Shown piece after piece: positions 1 through 8,749 of a DNA stretch of 64,000 nt. The notes below the pieces were generated by a model. The model saw only the letters and a program-made list of their open reading frames with translations. It was not told the origin of the DNA and ran no database searches. The translations under genes and the position numbers were made by a program. The stretch is from positions 1-64,000 of the forward strand of contig JBGAPI010000013.1 in assembly GCA_044221335.1 (NCBI GenBank), in the 5' to 3' direction. Numbering within the stretch: position 1 is the first letter of the stretch; every line of letters starts with the position of its first letter. This DNA comes from JBGAPI01 sp044221335. Lineage in GTDB: Bacteria > Pseudomonadota > Gammaproteobacteria > Xanthomonadales > Ahniellaceae.

Positions 1-918
1 CATCGCCACTTCGGCCGCGCCGCGGCGGCGAGCTTCGTCGGCCAGCCGACGCTGTCGATGCAGCTGAAGAAGCTGGAGGACGAGCTCGGCGTCGCGCTGG
101 TCGAACGCTCCAGCCGCAAGGTGATGCTGACCGCGATCGGCCGCGAGATCGCCGAGCGGGCCCGCGGCCTGCTGCGCGACGCCGATGCGATCCGCGAGCT
201 GGCCCGTGCCAGTCGCGATCCCGAAGCCGGGCAACTCCGGATCGGCCTGTTCCCGACGCTGGCGCCCTACCTGCTGCCGCATGTGATGCCGAAGCTGCGC
301 GAGCGCTTTCCGCGGCTCGAACTGCTGCTGGTCGAGGAGAAGACCGAGGTGGTCCACGAGCAGCTCGCCGAGGGCCGCCTCGACGCCGGCATCATGGCGC
401 TGCCGCTGGCCGACGAGCAGCTGTCCTCCGAATTCCTGTTCGAGGAAGCCTTCGTGCTGGCGGTGCCGCGCGTGCATCGACTCAGCGGCCAGACCAGCCT
501 GGCGCTGTCCGACATCGCCGACGAGAGCCTGCTGCTGCTGGACGAGGGGCATTGCCTGCGTGACCAGGCGCTCGACGTCTGCCACCGCGCCGGCGCGTCC
601 GAGCGCAGCGGCTTTCGCGCGACCAGCCTGGAGACGCTGCGGCAGATGGTCGGTGCCGGCGTCGGCGCGACGCTGCTGCCGCTGCTCGCGGTGCAGCCGC
701 CGGTGCCGCTCACCCCCGACATCCGCCTGCTGCCGTTCCGCGGCAACGCGCCGCACCGGCGGATCGGCTTCTTCTGGCGCAAGCACGGCGCCAACGCCGG
801 CTTCCTGAAGCAGATCGCGGCAGTGTTCCGCGAGGTGCCGAAGGAGCTGCTGTCCACCGGATCGCTGCGCGATCCGGTGCTGAAGGGAGCGAAGAAGTCG
901 TCGAAGACTCCGGCCTGA
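1..918 (+). CDS. oxyR: OxyR-like LysR-family peroxide-responsive regulator (5' truncated)
   Basis: The frame is open from base 1, so the gene starts upstream of the window. The first ~45 residues are the second half of a LysR winged helix-turn-helix (QPTLSMQLKKLEDELG, then LVERSSRKVMLT). The rest is a periplasmic-binding-protein-like effector domain. The segment GHCLRDQALDVC has two Cys nine residues apart, as in the redox pair C199/C208 of E. coli OxyR, and is followed by the conserved FRATSLETLRQMV block. In the family, peroxide forms a disulfide between these Cys and changes binding at catalase and peroxidase promoters. The C-terminal tail (KGAKKSSKTPA) is basic. The assignment is firm apart from the missing N-terminus. 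Confidence 0.93.
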   Translation, partial: HRHFGRAAAASFVGQPTLSMQLKKLEDELGVALVERSSRKVMLTAIGREIAERARGLLRDADAIRELARASRDPEAGQLRIGLFPTLAPYLLPHVMPKLRERFPRLELLLVEEKTEVVHEQLAEGRLDAGIMALPLADEQLSSEFLFEEAFVLAVPRVHRLSGQTSLALSDIADESLLLLDEGHCLRDQALDVCHRAGASERSGFRATSLETLRQMVGAGVGATLLPLLAVQPPVPLTPDIRLLPFRGNAPHRRIGFFWRKHGANAGFLKQIAAVFREVPKELLSTGSLRDPVLKGAKKSSKTPA

Positions 919-950
919 GCCGGGTCGTGTTTCCGATTGATTCTGGGGAA

Positions 951-1364
951 TCAGGCCGCGATGGCGACGTCGGTACGGGTCTTCGCGTCCATCTCGGTCA
1001 GCGCCAGCCAGGACGACAGCACGATGCCGTCGCTGTCTTCGGCGGCGAGGAAGCCGGTGCCGGAGCGCAGGCACTGCTCGTGCAGCGCGGTGTCGTCGGA
1101 CGGGCCGATCACCATCACGCTGGCGCGCGGCAGATGGCGGCGCACGACCAGCGCGAGCAGCGCGCGCGGTGCGCGGGCCGGGCGCAGGTCGACCAGCACG
1201 CGGGTCGGCGCCAGGGCCGCGATCTGCGCCCAGCCGTCCTGGTCCAGGCGCACCTCGACGACCGGCAGATCGGTCGGAAGCTCCAGCGCGGCCGGCACCT
1301 GGCCGGCGGCGCTGGCCCAGCAGGTGTCGGCGGTAGTGACCAGGACCAGCGGTGACACAGTCAT
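951..1364 (-). CDS. Small receiver-like protein of unknown function
   Basis: A 137-residue protein, divergent from trpS across 165 bp. I chose the ATG at 1364 because a purine-rich GGAG-type site lies just upstream; the open frame continues further but only as antisense of trpS. The alternating beta/alpha pattern resembles a CheY-type receiver: RVLVDLRP with Asp59 where the phospho-acceptor would sit, then a strand ending VMVIGPSD, then SGTGFLAAED. The N-terminal acidic pair and the conserved Lys near the C-terminus are not evident, so if it is a receiver it is degenerate. It could equally be an unrelated small alpha/beta protein. Confidence 0.6.
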   Translation of the reverse strand: MTVSPLVLVTTADTCWASAAGQVPAALELPTDLPVVEVRLDQDGWAQIAALAPTRVLVDLRPARAPRALLALVVRRHLPRASVMVIGPSDDTALHEQCLRSGTGFLAAEDSDGIVLSSWLALTEMDAKTRTDVAIAA

Positions 1365-1529
1365 GACGCGCTCCAGCGAAGGTGAATTCGGGTACGGAAG
1401 TTCAAACGACGTAGACGCCGGAAAAACGTCAAACTCGCTGTCACCGATTGCAACGCCGTTCAGCTTCGAGGCGACGACGGGACCCGGGAAAACTGCTAAC
1501 GTGGTTCTTTTCCTTCGGTTTTTTCGCCC

Positions 1530-2930
1530 ATGACCGCCCGTCGCAGCCTGACCGGAATCACCACCACCGGCTCTCCCCATCTCGGCAACTATGTCGGCGC
1601 CATCCGCCCGGCCGTCGCCGCCAGCCGCGATCCGGCGGTCGAATCCTTCTACTTCCTGGCCGACCTGCACGCGCTGGTCAAATGCGGCGAGCCCGAACGG
1701 GTGCAGCGCTCGACGCTCGAGATCGCGGCCACCTGGCTCGCCTGCGGCCTCGATCCGGAGGCGAACTACTTCTACCGGCAGTCCGACATCAAGGAGATCC
1801 CGGAACTCACCTGGTTCCTGACCTGCGTCGTCGGCAAGGGCCTGCTCAACCGTGCCCACGCCTACAAGGCCGCGGTCGATCAGAACCGCGCGAAGGAAGC
1901 CGACGAGGACGACGGCATCAACGCCGGCCTGTTCATGTACCCGGTACTGATGGCGGCCGACATCATGGTGTTCAACGCGACCGAGGTGCCGGTCGGCCGC
2001 GACCAGGTGCAGCACATCGAGATGGCGCGCGACATGGCGCAGCGCTTCAACCATCTGTTCGGCCAGGGCGAGCAGCTGCTGGTACCGCCGGAGGCGCGGA
2101 TCGACGAGCAGGTCGCCACCCTGCCGGGCCTCGACGGCCGCAAGATGTCGAAGAGCTACAACAACACCATCCCGCTGTGGCTGCCGAAGGACGAGCTGCG
2201 CCGCGCGCTGCTCGGCATCGTCACCAACTCGCTGGCGCCGGGCGAGCCGAAGAATCCGGACGACTCCAACATCTTCTCGATCTACCAGGCCTTCGCCAGC
2301 GCCGACGAGACCGCCGCGATGCGCCGCGCCTACGCCGACGGCATCGCCTGGGGCGAGGCCAAGCAGCGCCTGTTCGAGCGGATCGACGCGGAGGTCGGCC
2401 CGCTGCGTGCCGAGTACGAGCGGCTGATGCGCGACCCCGGCTACATCGAGGCGACGCTGGTCGCGGGGGCGAAGAAGGCGCGCGTGCGCTCGGGCGAGCT
2501 GCTGGAGACGCTGCGGCGCGCCGTGGGCCTGCGGGACCTCTCGACCGGCGCGAGCGCCGCCGTCGCGGGGAGAACGACGTCGGCGGAAGCGGACGTCGCC
2601 GAGTTCTCCAACCCGTTCCGCGACCCCTTGGGCTTCGGCTTCCGGATCTGGTTCGCCGGCAAGAAGAAGGAGCTCGTCGCCGCAGGATTGGCCGACGGTC
2701 GTGCGGCCGGGGCCTTGATCAAGACCCTGAAGGCGACGCCGGCGGACGGGCTCGATCTGCGCGTCGTGACGGTGGCCGACGGATCGCATGCGCTGACCCT
2801 GTTCATCGATGGCGCGGCAGTGGCGGCGGGCGCCGGCGTTGCCGATCGCACGCAGGCCGATGCGGATCTCGCGCAGTGTCGCGGAGCGCTGGCGGCGCTG
2901 TATCAGGCTACCCACGACGGAGCGAACTGA
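1530..2930 (+). CDS. trpS: Tryptophanyl-tRNA synthetase, long form
   Basis: Class Ic aminoacyl-tRNA synthetase that charges tRNA-Trp. The HIGH-like signature is SPHLGN (residues 15-20) and the KMSKS loop is GRKMSKS (Lys205 onward). The tryptophan-pocket segment around FMYPVLMAADIMVF and GRDQVQHIEMARD is intact. At 466 residues it is about 130 longer than compact bacterial TrpS such as the E. coli enzyme (334). The extra C-terminal part begins near residue 345 and contains NPFRDPLGFGFRIWFAGKKKE followed by an alpha/beta region. Long TrpS proteins are known in xanthomonads and pseudomonads. The upstream 165 bp is relatively AT-rich and probably holds the promoter. Confidence 0.97.
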   Translation: MTARRSLTGITTTGSPHLGNYVGAIRPAVAASRDPAVESFYFLADLHALVKCGEPERVQRSTLEIAATWLACGLDPEANYFYRQSDIKEIPELTWFLTCVVGKGLLNRAHAYKAAVDQNRAKEADEDDGINAGLFMYPVLMAADIMVFNATEVPVGRDQVQHIEMARDMAQRFNHLFGQGEQLLVPPEARIDEQVATLPGLDGRKMSKSYNNTIPLWLPKDELRRALLGIVTNSLAPGEPKNPDDSNIFSIYQAFASADETAAMRRAYADGIAWGEAKQRLFERIDAEVGPLRAEYERLMRDPGYIEATLVAGAKKARVRSGELLETLRRAVGLRDLSTGASAAVAGRTTSAEADVAEFSNPFRDPLGFGFRIWFAGKKKELVAAGLADGRAAGALIKTLKATPADGLDLRVVTVADGSHALTLFIDGAAVAAGAGVADRTQADADLAQCRGALAALYQATHDGAN

Positions 2931-3022
2931 GACTCCGGCATCGTTCCGCGGTCGCGAGTCCCTGCGACGGATCCGGCGCAGGTTCGTCCTAGTCCCGCAA
3001 CGACGTTGCGTGGAGCACGGCG

Positions 3023-4024
3023 ATGGGACTGTGGCTATCGAGCTTGCTGCTGACGGGCGCGACCGCGGCGACCGCCGTCGACCCGTGTCCGATCAGTCCC
3101 GTACTGGCGCTGGAGGCACTCGCGGCGCAGCGCGAGGCGGATCGTCGCGAGGTCCCCGGCACGGGACCCGACGTCCCCGTGGCCAGCCCGCTGGAACTCG
3201 TCGACCCCCTCGACCAGGTCGGTGACGACCGCTGCGACCCGACGCTCGACACCTACGAGCAGGCCCTGCGCGACCGGATTCCCTATGAGCACCGCGGCCT
3301 CGATGCCGCCGCGCTCGGCGCGGCGCACGCGGACGAGTGGCGGCTGTTCCGCCTCGGCGCGAAGCGGATCGACAGCGCGCTTGCGGCCGGGGCGATCGTC
3401 GAGGCGCGCCTGCGGATCGCACGGATGATCGAGGACGAGCGCCGGCTGGCCGATCCGACGCAGCGCGCGGATCCGCCGCGCGGCGGCAAGGTGCTGGCAC
3501 GCCTCGCGGAACTCGATCGCGTGGCCGGCGGGAGCGAGCCGCGGTCGCTGCCGGAGTTCCGCGTGCCGCCGGACTGGTCGGTCGGAAGGTCCGGCGACAC
3601 GTCGACGGATCCGGAGGACGACCTCGTCGGCCTGCTGCCGGATACCGCCGACGCGCTGCTCGCCAGTGGCCGGTCCGAGGAGGCACTGCGTACCGCGGTG
3701 GACCTGCAGTGGACGGGGCTCGTCGTGGGCGGCTCCGGCAGCTGGCGTCTGGTCGAGCTCGGCGAGCGGGTGATGGGAACCGTGGCGTACCGCGAGGCGG
3801 TCGAACAGGCCGTCCGGGCGATCCGGATCGAGCAGCGCCCCGACGGCCGCTACGCCGCGATCCCGCTGTTCGGCCGCTGGCGGCCGCTGCCACTGGCGAC
3901 CCCGCTGCAGAGCTACGGCCCTGGCACTCCCCTCCTCGATCAGCTGCAGGAGCAGGCCCGCATGATGCTGTCGCCGCAGCGGCCAGCCCTCGATCGGGTG
4001 ATCTTCTGCATCGTCGTCGAATAG
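3023..4024 (+). CDS. Secreted hypothetical protein
   Basis: A 333-residue protein with an N-terminal signal-like segment (MGLWLSSLLLTGATAATA) and no other membrane helix. The body is rich in charged helices with Asp/Glu and Arg (around 90-160). It then has a moderately hydrophobic region and a C-terminal strand-rich part ending DRVIFCIVVE. The C-terminal 80 residues, with AVRAIRIEQRPDGRYAAIPLFGRW, loosely recall TonB-C/periplasmic modules, but I cannot assign a family. It lies 92 bp after trpS on the same strand. The function is unknown. Confidence 0.7.
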   Translation: MGLWLSSLLLTGATAATAVDPCPISPVLALEALAAQREADRREVPGTGPDVPVASPLELVDPLDQVGDDRCDPTLDTYEQALRDRIPYEHRGLDAAALGAAHADEWRLFRLGAKRIDSALAAGAIVEARLRIARMIEDERRLADPTQRADPPRGGKVLARLAELDRVAGGSEPRSLPEFRVPPDWSVGRSGDTSTDPEDDLVGLLPDTADALLASGRSEEALRTAVDLQWTGLVVGGSGSWRLVELGERVMGTVAYREAVEQAVRAIRIEQRPDGRYAAIPLFGRWRPLPLATPLQSYGPGTPLLDQLQEQARMMLSPQRPALDRVIFCIVVE

Positions 4025-4117
4025 AGCGAGCCCGGGCCCGCAGGACGGGGGATCTCGGCGGCTCCGCGTCTCTTTGTGATCGATTTCAACGGTCGCAATG
4101 CCACCGCTGGCGCCGGC

Positions 4118-4123
4118 TATAGT
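4118..4123 (+). promoter_or_regulatory. Candidate -10 element (TATAGT)
   Basis: TATAGT in an otherwise GC-rich intergenic stretch, 75 bp upstream of the ATG at 4198. No convincing -35 hexamer is visible 16-18 bp upstream, so this is only a candidate promoter for the secreted protein gene that follows. Confidence 0.3.
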
Positions 4124-4197
4124 CCCCCGGCTGTCGACGGATCGCCGCGCTCGCGGCGCGCCGGATCGATGGCGGAACTCATCGGGGAGGATGAACC

Positions 4198-4707
4198 ATG
4201 CGCAATTCGATCCTGGGGGGAATGTTCCTGGCCGCCGGTCTGCTCGTCGCCGGTTCGGCACAGGCCGACACCGTCGCCTATCCGGACCAGGCCCACGCGA
4301 GCTTCCTGGTCGACTATCCGTCGAACTGGAAGATGACGCCGGGCGACAACGTCGGCGATTACATCACGCTGACCGGCCCGACCGGCGTGAACCTGCAGTT
4401 CCGCACCGTACCCGGCGGTCCCGACGCGATCGAGGACGCGGTCAAGGAGACCTTCGAGTACATCGAGAAGACCTACAAGAACACCACCTTCGGCCAGACC
4501 AGCGAGACCAAGCAGGCCGGGATGGATGCGTTCGTCGCCAACGGCGACGGCGTCGAGGCTGACGGTGGTACCAAGGTGCACTTCGCGATGGCCTGGGTCG
4601 CGCTGAAGGACGGCAACATCGGGGAGGTGTGGTACGTGGTCGAAGCCAGCGACAAGGCCGGCAACGACGCCGCCGTCAAGGTGATGAACTCGTTCCGAGC
4701 CAAATGA
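4198..4707 (+). CDS. Small secreted PsbP/Mog1-like protein
   Basis: A 169-residue exported protein. The signal peptide is MRNSILGGMFLAAGLLVAGSAQA with an AQA cleavage site. The mature part starts with FLVDYPSNWKMTPGDN, continues with ITLTGPTGVNLQFRTVPGG and ends in WYVVEASDKAGNDAAVKVMNSF. This order (a Trp in a 'YPxxWK' turn, a strand pair, then a final AxxVMNSF helix) is typical of the PsbP/DUF1795-like fold of small extracytoplasmic proteins. The start is supported by GGGAGGATGAACC just before the ATG. Its role is unknown, perhaps periplasmic binding. Its 3' side runs into REP-like repeats. Confidence 0.75.
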   Translation: MRNSILGGMFLAAGLLVAGSAQADTVAYPDQAHASFLVDYPSNWKMTPGDNVGDYITLTGPTGVNLQFRTVPGGPDAIEDAVKETFEYIEKTYKNTTFGQTSETKQAGMDAFVANGDGVEADGGTKVHFAMAWVALKDGNIGEVWYVVEASDKAGNDAAVKVMNSFRAK

Positions 4708-4713
4708 TCTGAG

Positions 4714-4834
4714 GGGAGGGGCGCAAGCCCCGAAGCTCTTGTGGGAGGGGCGCAAGCCCCGATCGCTGTGCCGAGAACGGGCCTAGCGGTCGGCGCTTGC
4801 GCCCCTCGCACATCGCGGCTTGCGCCGCTCCCAC
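4714..4834. repeat. REP-like palindromic repeat, family A
   Basis: Two direct copies of a unit of type GGGAGGGGCGCAAGCCCCGA are followed by inverted copies (GGCGCTTGCGCCCCTC and CGGCTTGCGCCGCTCCCAC). The arms GGGGCGCAAGCCCC are self-complementary and would form short stable hairpins. The same family recurs at 54678-54773 and 59841-59998, with a degenerate copy at 26641-26707. It sits between two co-oriented genes. Confidence 0.85.
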
Positions 4835-4914
4835 GCTTGTTGCCTCGAATTCGCCCGCTCAACCCCACCCACGGGCCTCCAGCGTTGTCTATCCTGCCGA
4901 CTCGGAGGACGACC

Positions 4915-5793
4915 ATGCCCCATCGCAAGCTCCTGACCCTTCTGCTCCTCGTTGCCGGCATGCCGCTGGCCTACGCCGGCTACGTGCGATTCGGCGTCCC
5001 TGCGATCGACCACGGCCTCGCGGTCGCGCCGCGGATGGACGCCTTCCACGCGGACATGGTCGCGACCCGCCCGCTGCCGGAGCGCGCCCACTTCGCGCTG
5101 CAGCTGGCGATCAACCAGGTCGACGGCGCTGCCGACTACGTGATCGCGAACGCGGCGTCCTGGCAGTCCGGACTCGACGCGCGCGACGAGACCCTGCGCC
5201 GGCTGGTCGGCGTCGCGGTCGATTCGCCGCGGCTGGAGACGCGGATGGCGGCCTACGAGCTGTCGCTCGCCGCCGCGCAGCTGCCGAAGGACGCCGCCAG
5301 CGTCGACCAGCTCGAGAAGCGCCTGCGCAACGACGCTTCGAACAGCGCGGCCTTCGCCCTGTGGCACCTCGGCGCGCTCGGCAGCCGCGGGATCGAGCGC
5401 GAGCGGATCTACGCCGACCTCGAGGCGGCGAGTCGTGCCGGCGACGAGAACACCCGCCTGTGGGCGGTCAACGGCCTCGCCGTGTTCGGCGGCGAGGCGA
5501 CGGTGCCGGTGCTGCTCGAACACGCCGCGCACGATCCCTCGGCGAACGTCGCCGAGCGCGCGTTCTGCGCGCTGGCCGCGTCCGGCACCCTGCACATCGC
5601 CGAGCGCTACGCCGCGATCCCGGGCCTCGTCGACATCGCCGCCGCCAGTGCGCCGACCGACCCGCGCCACGGCTGGTCGTTCCAGGCGCTGCGCGAGATC
5701 AGCGGGATGTACGACGTCGCCGACGACGTCGGCGCGTGGCGGCAACGCCTGGACGAGGCGGGCCTGCTGCAGCGAGCCGCCGTCGCCCGCTAG
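4915..5793 (+). CDS. HEAT-repeat-like exported or membrane-anchored protein
   Basis: A 292-residue protein. The start at 4915 is chosen because GGAGGAC lies 4-5 bases upstream and the product begins with a clear signal/anchor (HRKLLTLLLLVAGMPLAYA). The rest is almost entirely amphipathic helices of HEAT/armadillo type, for example the segment with NTRLWAVNGLAVFGGEATVPVLLEHA and the next with ANVAERAFCALAASGTL. Such solenoids usually mediate protein contacts outside the cytoplasmic membrane. There is no enzymatic motif. It follows REP family A, so it probably has its own promoter. Confidence 0.72.
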   Translation: MPHRKLLTLLLLVAGMPLAYAGYVRFGVPAIDHGLAVAPRMDAFHADMVATRPLPERAHFALQLAINQVDGAADYVIANAASWQSGLDARDETLRRLVGVAVDSPRLETRMAAYELSLAAAQLPKDAASVDQLEKRLRNDASNSAAFALWHLGALGSRGIERERIYADLEAASRAGDENTRLWAVNGLAVFGGEATVPVLLEHAAHDPSANVAERAFCALAASGTLHIAERYAAIPGLVDIAAASAPTDPRHGWSFQALREISGMYDVADDVGAWRQRLDEAGLLQRAAVAR

Positions 5794-5815
5794 TTCTTCG
5801 GCGCGGGCTCCGCGC

Positions 5816-6874
5816 TCAGGATCGGGGTTTCGGCGGAAAGTCCTTCGGGCACTGCCGCACCAGTCCCTGGATCTGGGTCAGCAGCAGCATCGCGTGATTG
5901 CGATCGAAGCCCGAGCTGCCGAAGTTCAAGACCGGCCCGTCGCCGATCCGGAGTTCGCTCGATGCGGACAGCGACAGGTTGCGCTCGGCCAGCTCGGCAT
6001 AGCTCACGCCGGCGGCCGGTTCGTTCTTCGCCTGACCGGCGGTGACGTACCGGAGCCCATCGACGGTGAAAATGATCGGCTTGCCGGCTGACACGGCGAT
6101 CGACCCCAGGATGGCGGGCGCCGCGCCGATCCCGATCTCCTGCGCGCGCTTCTCGGAGCGCTTCACGTTGTCGGAGAAGCCGTCGAAGGGGCTGTACAGG
6201 CGAAACAGGGCGCCCAGAAGATCGCCCGAACCTTTGGGCCGTGGCGAAGAGCCGCCGGTCAGCGCCGCGATCGCCGGCGCGCAGGTATCGGGCTCCACGA
6301 CGGGCGCGGGCGCGGCGGATGGAACGCGGCTGCCGGCGGCCTCCAGGGCCGTCTTCAGGCGCTCGATCTGTTCCGCCTGGCGCTCGCGGTCCACCGTCAG
6401 TGCGGTCAGCATGCGCTGGGACTCCGTGCCGGTGTGCGCCAGCTTCTCGCGATCGCGCGTGAGGTCATCGATCGACTTGCGCAGCGCCGCTTCCTTGCCG
6501 CGGGCCTGGTCGATCTGACGCTGGGCGTCGGCGACCGCTCTCTGGGTCTCGGCGCGGGTGGCTTCGAGGTCCTTCACCTTGCTGGACAGGTCCTCGCGGG
6601 TCGCCTGTGCCTTGTCGCGTTCCTCGCGGATCATGTCGCGTTCCATTCCGAGCGCGTCGCTGCGACTCTTCAGGTAGGAGATCTGCTCCTTGGCGAGACC
6701 GTAGAAGAATCCGACGAACGACAGGCCGGCGACGACGCCGGCGACCACCCATTTCGACCACCAGTAGCGATTGTCGCGTTCCTGCTGGATGCACTCCGCC
6801 GTCAGCTTGCGGAGTTCAAGCGCCTGCCGTTCCGCGGTCATCCGGGATTGCACGTCGATTTCGGTCGCGCCCAT
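5816..6874 (-). CDS. Membrane-anchored coiled-coil protein of unknown function
   Basis: A 352-residue protein with a short cytoplasmic N-terminus and one transmembrane helix (about residues 42-62, WVVAGVVAGLSFVGFFYGLA). A long coiled coil follows (about 65-185, rich in Glu, Arg, Lys, Gln and Asp with heptad spacing), then a Pro/Ala linker and a globular C-terminal domain of about 150 residues (from DTCAPAIAALTGG to RQCPKDFPP). The layout resembles envelope scaffold proteins, but the C-terminal domain is not one I recognise. It converges with the HEAT-like gene, leaving 22 bp between stops. Confidence 0.7.
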   Translation of the reverse strand: MGATEIDVQSRMTAERQALELRKLTAECIQQERDNRYWWSKWVVAGVVAGLSFVGFFYGLAKEQISYLKSRSDALGMERDMIREERDKAQATREDLSSKVKDLEATRAETQRAVADAQRQIDQARGKEAALRKSIDDLTRDREKLAHTGTESQRMLTALTVDRERQAEQIERLKTALEAAGSRVPSAAPAPVVEPDTCAPAIAALTGGSSPRPKGSGDLLGALFRLYSPFDGFSDNVKRSEKRAQEIGIGAAPAILGSIAVSAGKPIIFTVDGLRYVTAGQAKNEPAAGVSYAELAERNLSLSASSELRIGDGPVLNFGSSGFDRNHAMLLLTQIQGLVRQCPKDFPPKPRS

Positions 6875-7030
6875 CGGGGAGTCTCAAATAACGAAGTCCC
6901 AGCAATGGACGCCACAGCGCGGAAATTCTCCCAGCGGGTATTCGCCGGGCTCGATCGCGAGTCGGCGGGTCGCCTCCCGGTCGCGCCGCGGACTCGCCCC
7001 GCGGCCGCCGCCCCGCCGGGCGGATCGGCA

Positions 7031-7684
7031 CTACGGCGACACCTTGCGGAACACCACGTGGGTCGCGGCGTCGCTCGACACCCGCTCGACCACCGCGTAG
7101 CCGAGCGCAGGCAGATCCAGCCCCGCGAACACGCTCTCGCCGCGGCCGAGCAGCACCGGCGCGATCGCGAGATGCATCTCGTCGACCAGCCGCGCGGCGA
7201 GCGCCTGGCGCAGGGTCGCCACGCCACCGCCGAGGCGGACATCGAGATCGCCGGCGGCCGCTTTGGCGCGAGCGACAACGCGCTCGATCGACTCATCGAC
7301 GAAGTGGAAGACGGTGCCGCCCGTCATCTCCAGCGGCGGGCGCGGGTGATGGGTCAGCACGAATACCGGGCAGTGGTAAGGCGGTTCCTCGCCCCACCAG
7401 CCCTTCCACGCCTCGTCCGGCCAGGGGCCGCGGACCGGACCGAACATGTTGCGCCCGAGGATCCAGGCGCCGAGGCCCGCCATGCCGCGCGCGGCGAAAT
7501 CATCGTCGACGCCGGTCGTGCCGTCGGTCCCGCCGCCATGCTGGCGCTGGAAGGTGCGGGTCGGGAACACCCACTGGTGCACCGCCATGCCGCCGACGCC
7601 GAGCGGATTGGCGAGATCCTGGTCGGGTCCGGCGCCGTAGCCGTCGAGCGACACCGAGAAGCAGTTGACGCGGAGCTTGGGCAT
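7031..7684 (-). CDS. RibD C-terminal/dihydrofolate-reductase-like protein
   Basis: A 217-residue stand-alone member of the RibD-C family, related to bifunctional riboflavin reductase and DHFR. It begins with the typical strand LRVNCFSVSLDGYGAGPDQ. It contains AWILGRNMFGPVRGPW (the NADPH-binding loop region) and VRLGGGVATLRQALAARLVDEMHL, and ends in FRKVSP. Family members are NADPH-dependent reductases of small heteroaromatic substrates, but these stand-alone versions mostly lack known substrates. Its length matches that subfamily. It is separated from the next minus-strand gene by about 230 bp, so operon membership is unclear. Confidence 0.85.
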   Translation of the reverse strand: MPKLRVNCFSVSLDGYGAGPDQDLANPLGVGGMAVHQWVFPTRTFQRQHGGGTDGTTGVDDDFAARGMAGLGAWILGRNMFGPVRGPWPDEAWKGWWGEEPPYHCPVFVLTHHPRPPLEMTGGTVFHFVDESIERVVARAKAAAGDLDVRLGGGVATLRQALAARLVDEMHLAIAPVLLGRGESVFAGLDLPALGYAVVERVSSDAATHVVFRKVSP

Positions 7685-7882
7685 TTCGGATTCCTTCCGT
7701 TCGTGGAGCGCAGCGCCCTAGGGTGCGCCTCGGCGCACCGGCCGTTCAAGCTCATCGGTGGCAGCCAGCGCAGGAGCGAACGTCGGGGGCACGTCCGTGT
7801 CGACGCGGTAGAAGCGGATCGTGTCCATCCCGGCTCGTCGTTCATCCGATCGGCGGGTGCTGCCTGCCCTTGCGTAGCGTAG

Positions 7883-7914
7883 CGTCGCGGCGACGGCGGG
7901 CCGTGCCCGCCCTA
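7883..7914. repeat. REP-like palindrome, family C
   Basis: GCGACGGCGGGCCGTGCCCGCC forms a short hairpin abutting the stop of the tandem YjbR gene. The motif (GACGGCGGGC, 2-4 bases, GCCCGCC, CTA) recurs after many genes in this window, at 21351, 29441, 34812 and 59585, usually just past a stop codon. Confidence 0.6.
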
Positions 7915-8727
7915 GGATCGCTTCCGCACTCTCGGTCTCGCCGGCGCCGCGTTCGCCCCGTCCAGCTGCGCCAGCTGCTTCTTCCCCGCAAAGTGCCGAT
8001 AGCTGAGGTCGACGAGCGACGCGACTTCCGACCGCACCGCACCGCTTCCGACCGCCAGCGCGATCCAGCCGTTGTGGCCCATGTATTTCGGGATCGTGTA
8101 GCGCGGGTCCTGGGTGTACAGGCCCTGGTCCACGATGCCGACCCAGAACGCCATCGTCGGCGCCAGCGACGGGCGGTAGGCGTAGAGCATCGCGAAGGTC
8201 TTGGTCCCCACCTTCCACACCGGCGATCCGAAGGACGCGCTTTCGCTCGACTCCGGCAACGCGAGGCAGAGTTCGCGCAGCAGCGCCAGCGCGGCCTTGG
8301 CCTCGGCGCTGTCGAGCGGATCGATCGACGGCAGCGGGACCTTGGGATCGGGCGGCGCGGCCTTCGGCGTGGCTCCCAGCGTCGCCGCGAGCTTCGGCGG
8401 CGCGACCTTGTCCCAGGCCTCGCGCACGCGCTCCCCGACCTCGCGCCAGGACAGGCCCTGGTCGAGTCGCACGCCGACCCAGCCGCGGTGGCCGACGTAG
8501 GGCGGCACGAAGTAGTGCTTCGGCTTTGCCGCGACCAGCGCCGCCTGCGCGCCGTCCGGCAGCGCCAGCCACAGGGCAATTCGGCCGTCGCCGTGGTGGT
8601 TGATCAGGAAGCTCGCGAAGGTCTTGCCGCGGACCCGGAAATCCGGCGCGCCATGGGACAGCACCTCGGAACAGTCGGGGAACGCGAGGCACAGTTCGCG
8701 CACGGCGGTGACGAGATCGCGGCTCAT
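7912..8727 (-). CDS. Tandem MmcQ/YjbR-family protein
   Basis: A 271-residue cytosolic protein built of two copies of the small YjbR (CyaY-like fold) domain. Copy 1 covers residues 1-115 (VRELCLAFPDCSEVLSHGAPDFRVRGKTFASF ... YVGHRGWVGVRLD) and copy 2 covers 150-255 (LRELCLALPESSESASFGSPVWKVGTKTFAML ... YMGHNGWIALAV). A Pro/Ala-rich linker (110-145) joins them. Each copy keeps the LPE/FPD, G-W and GH-GW landmarks. Single-domain members are common, putative DNA-binding or ligand-binding proteins. Duplication in one chain is less usual. The C-terminus is basic (RPRVRKRS). Confidence 0.85.
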   Translation of the reverse strand: MSRDLVTAVRELCLAFPDCSEVLSHGAPDFRVRGKTFASFLINHHGDGRIALWLALPDGAQAALVAAKPKHYFVPPYVGHRGWVGVRLDQGLSWREVGERVREAWDKVAPPKLAATLGATPKAAPPDPKVPLPSIDPLDSAEAKAALALLRELCLALPESSESASFGSPVWKVGTKTFAMLYAYRPSLAPTMAFWVGIVDQGLYTQDPRYTIPKYMGHNGWIALAVGSGAVRSEVASLVDLSYRHFAGKKQLAQLDGANAAPARPRVRKRS

Positions 8728-8749
8728 GGCGGGAACCCGTGGATGCCGG

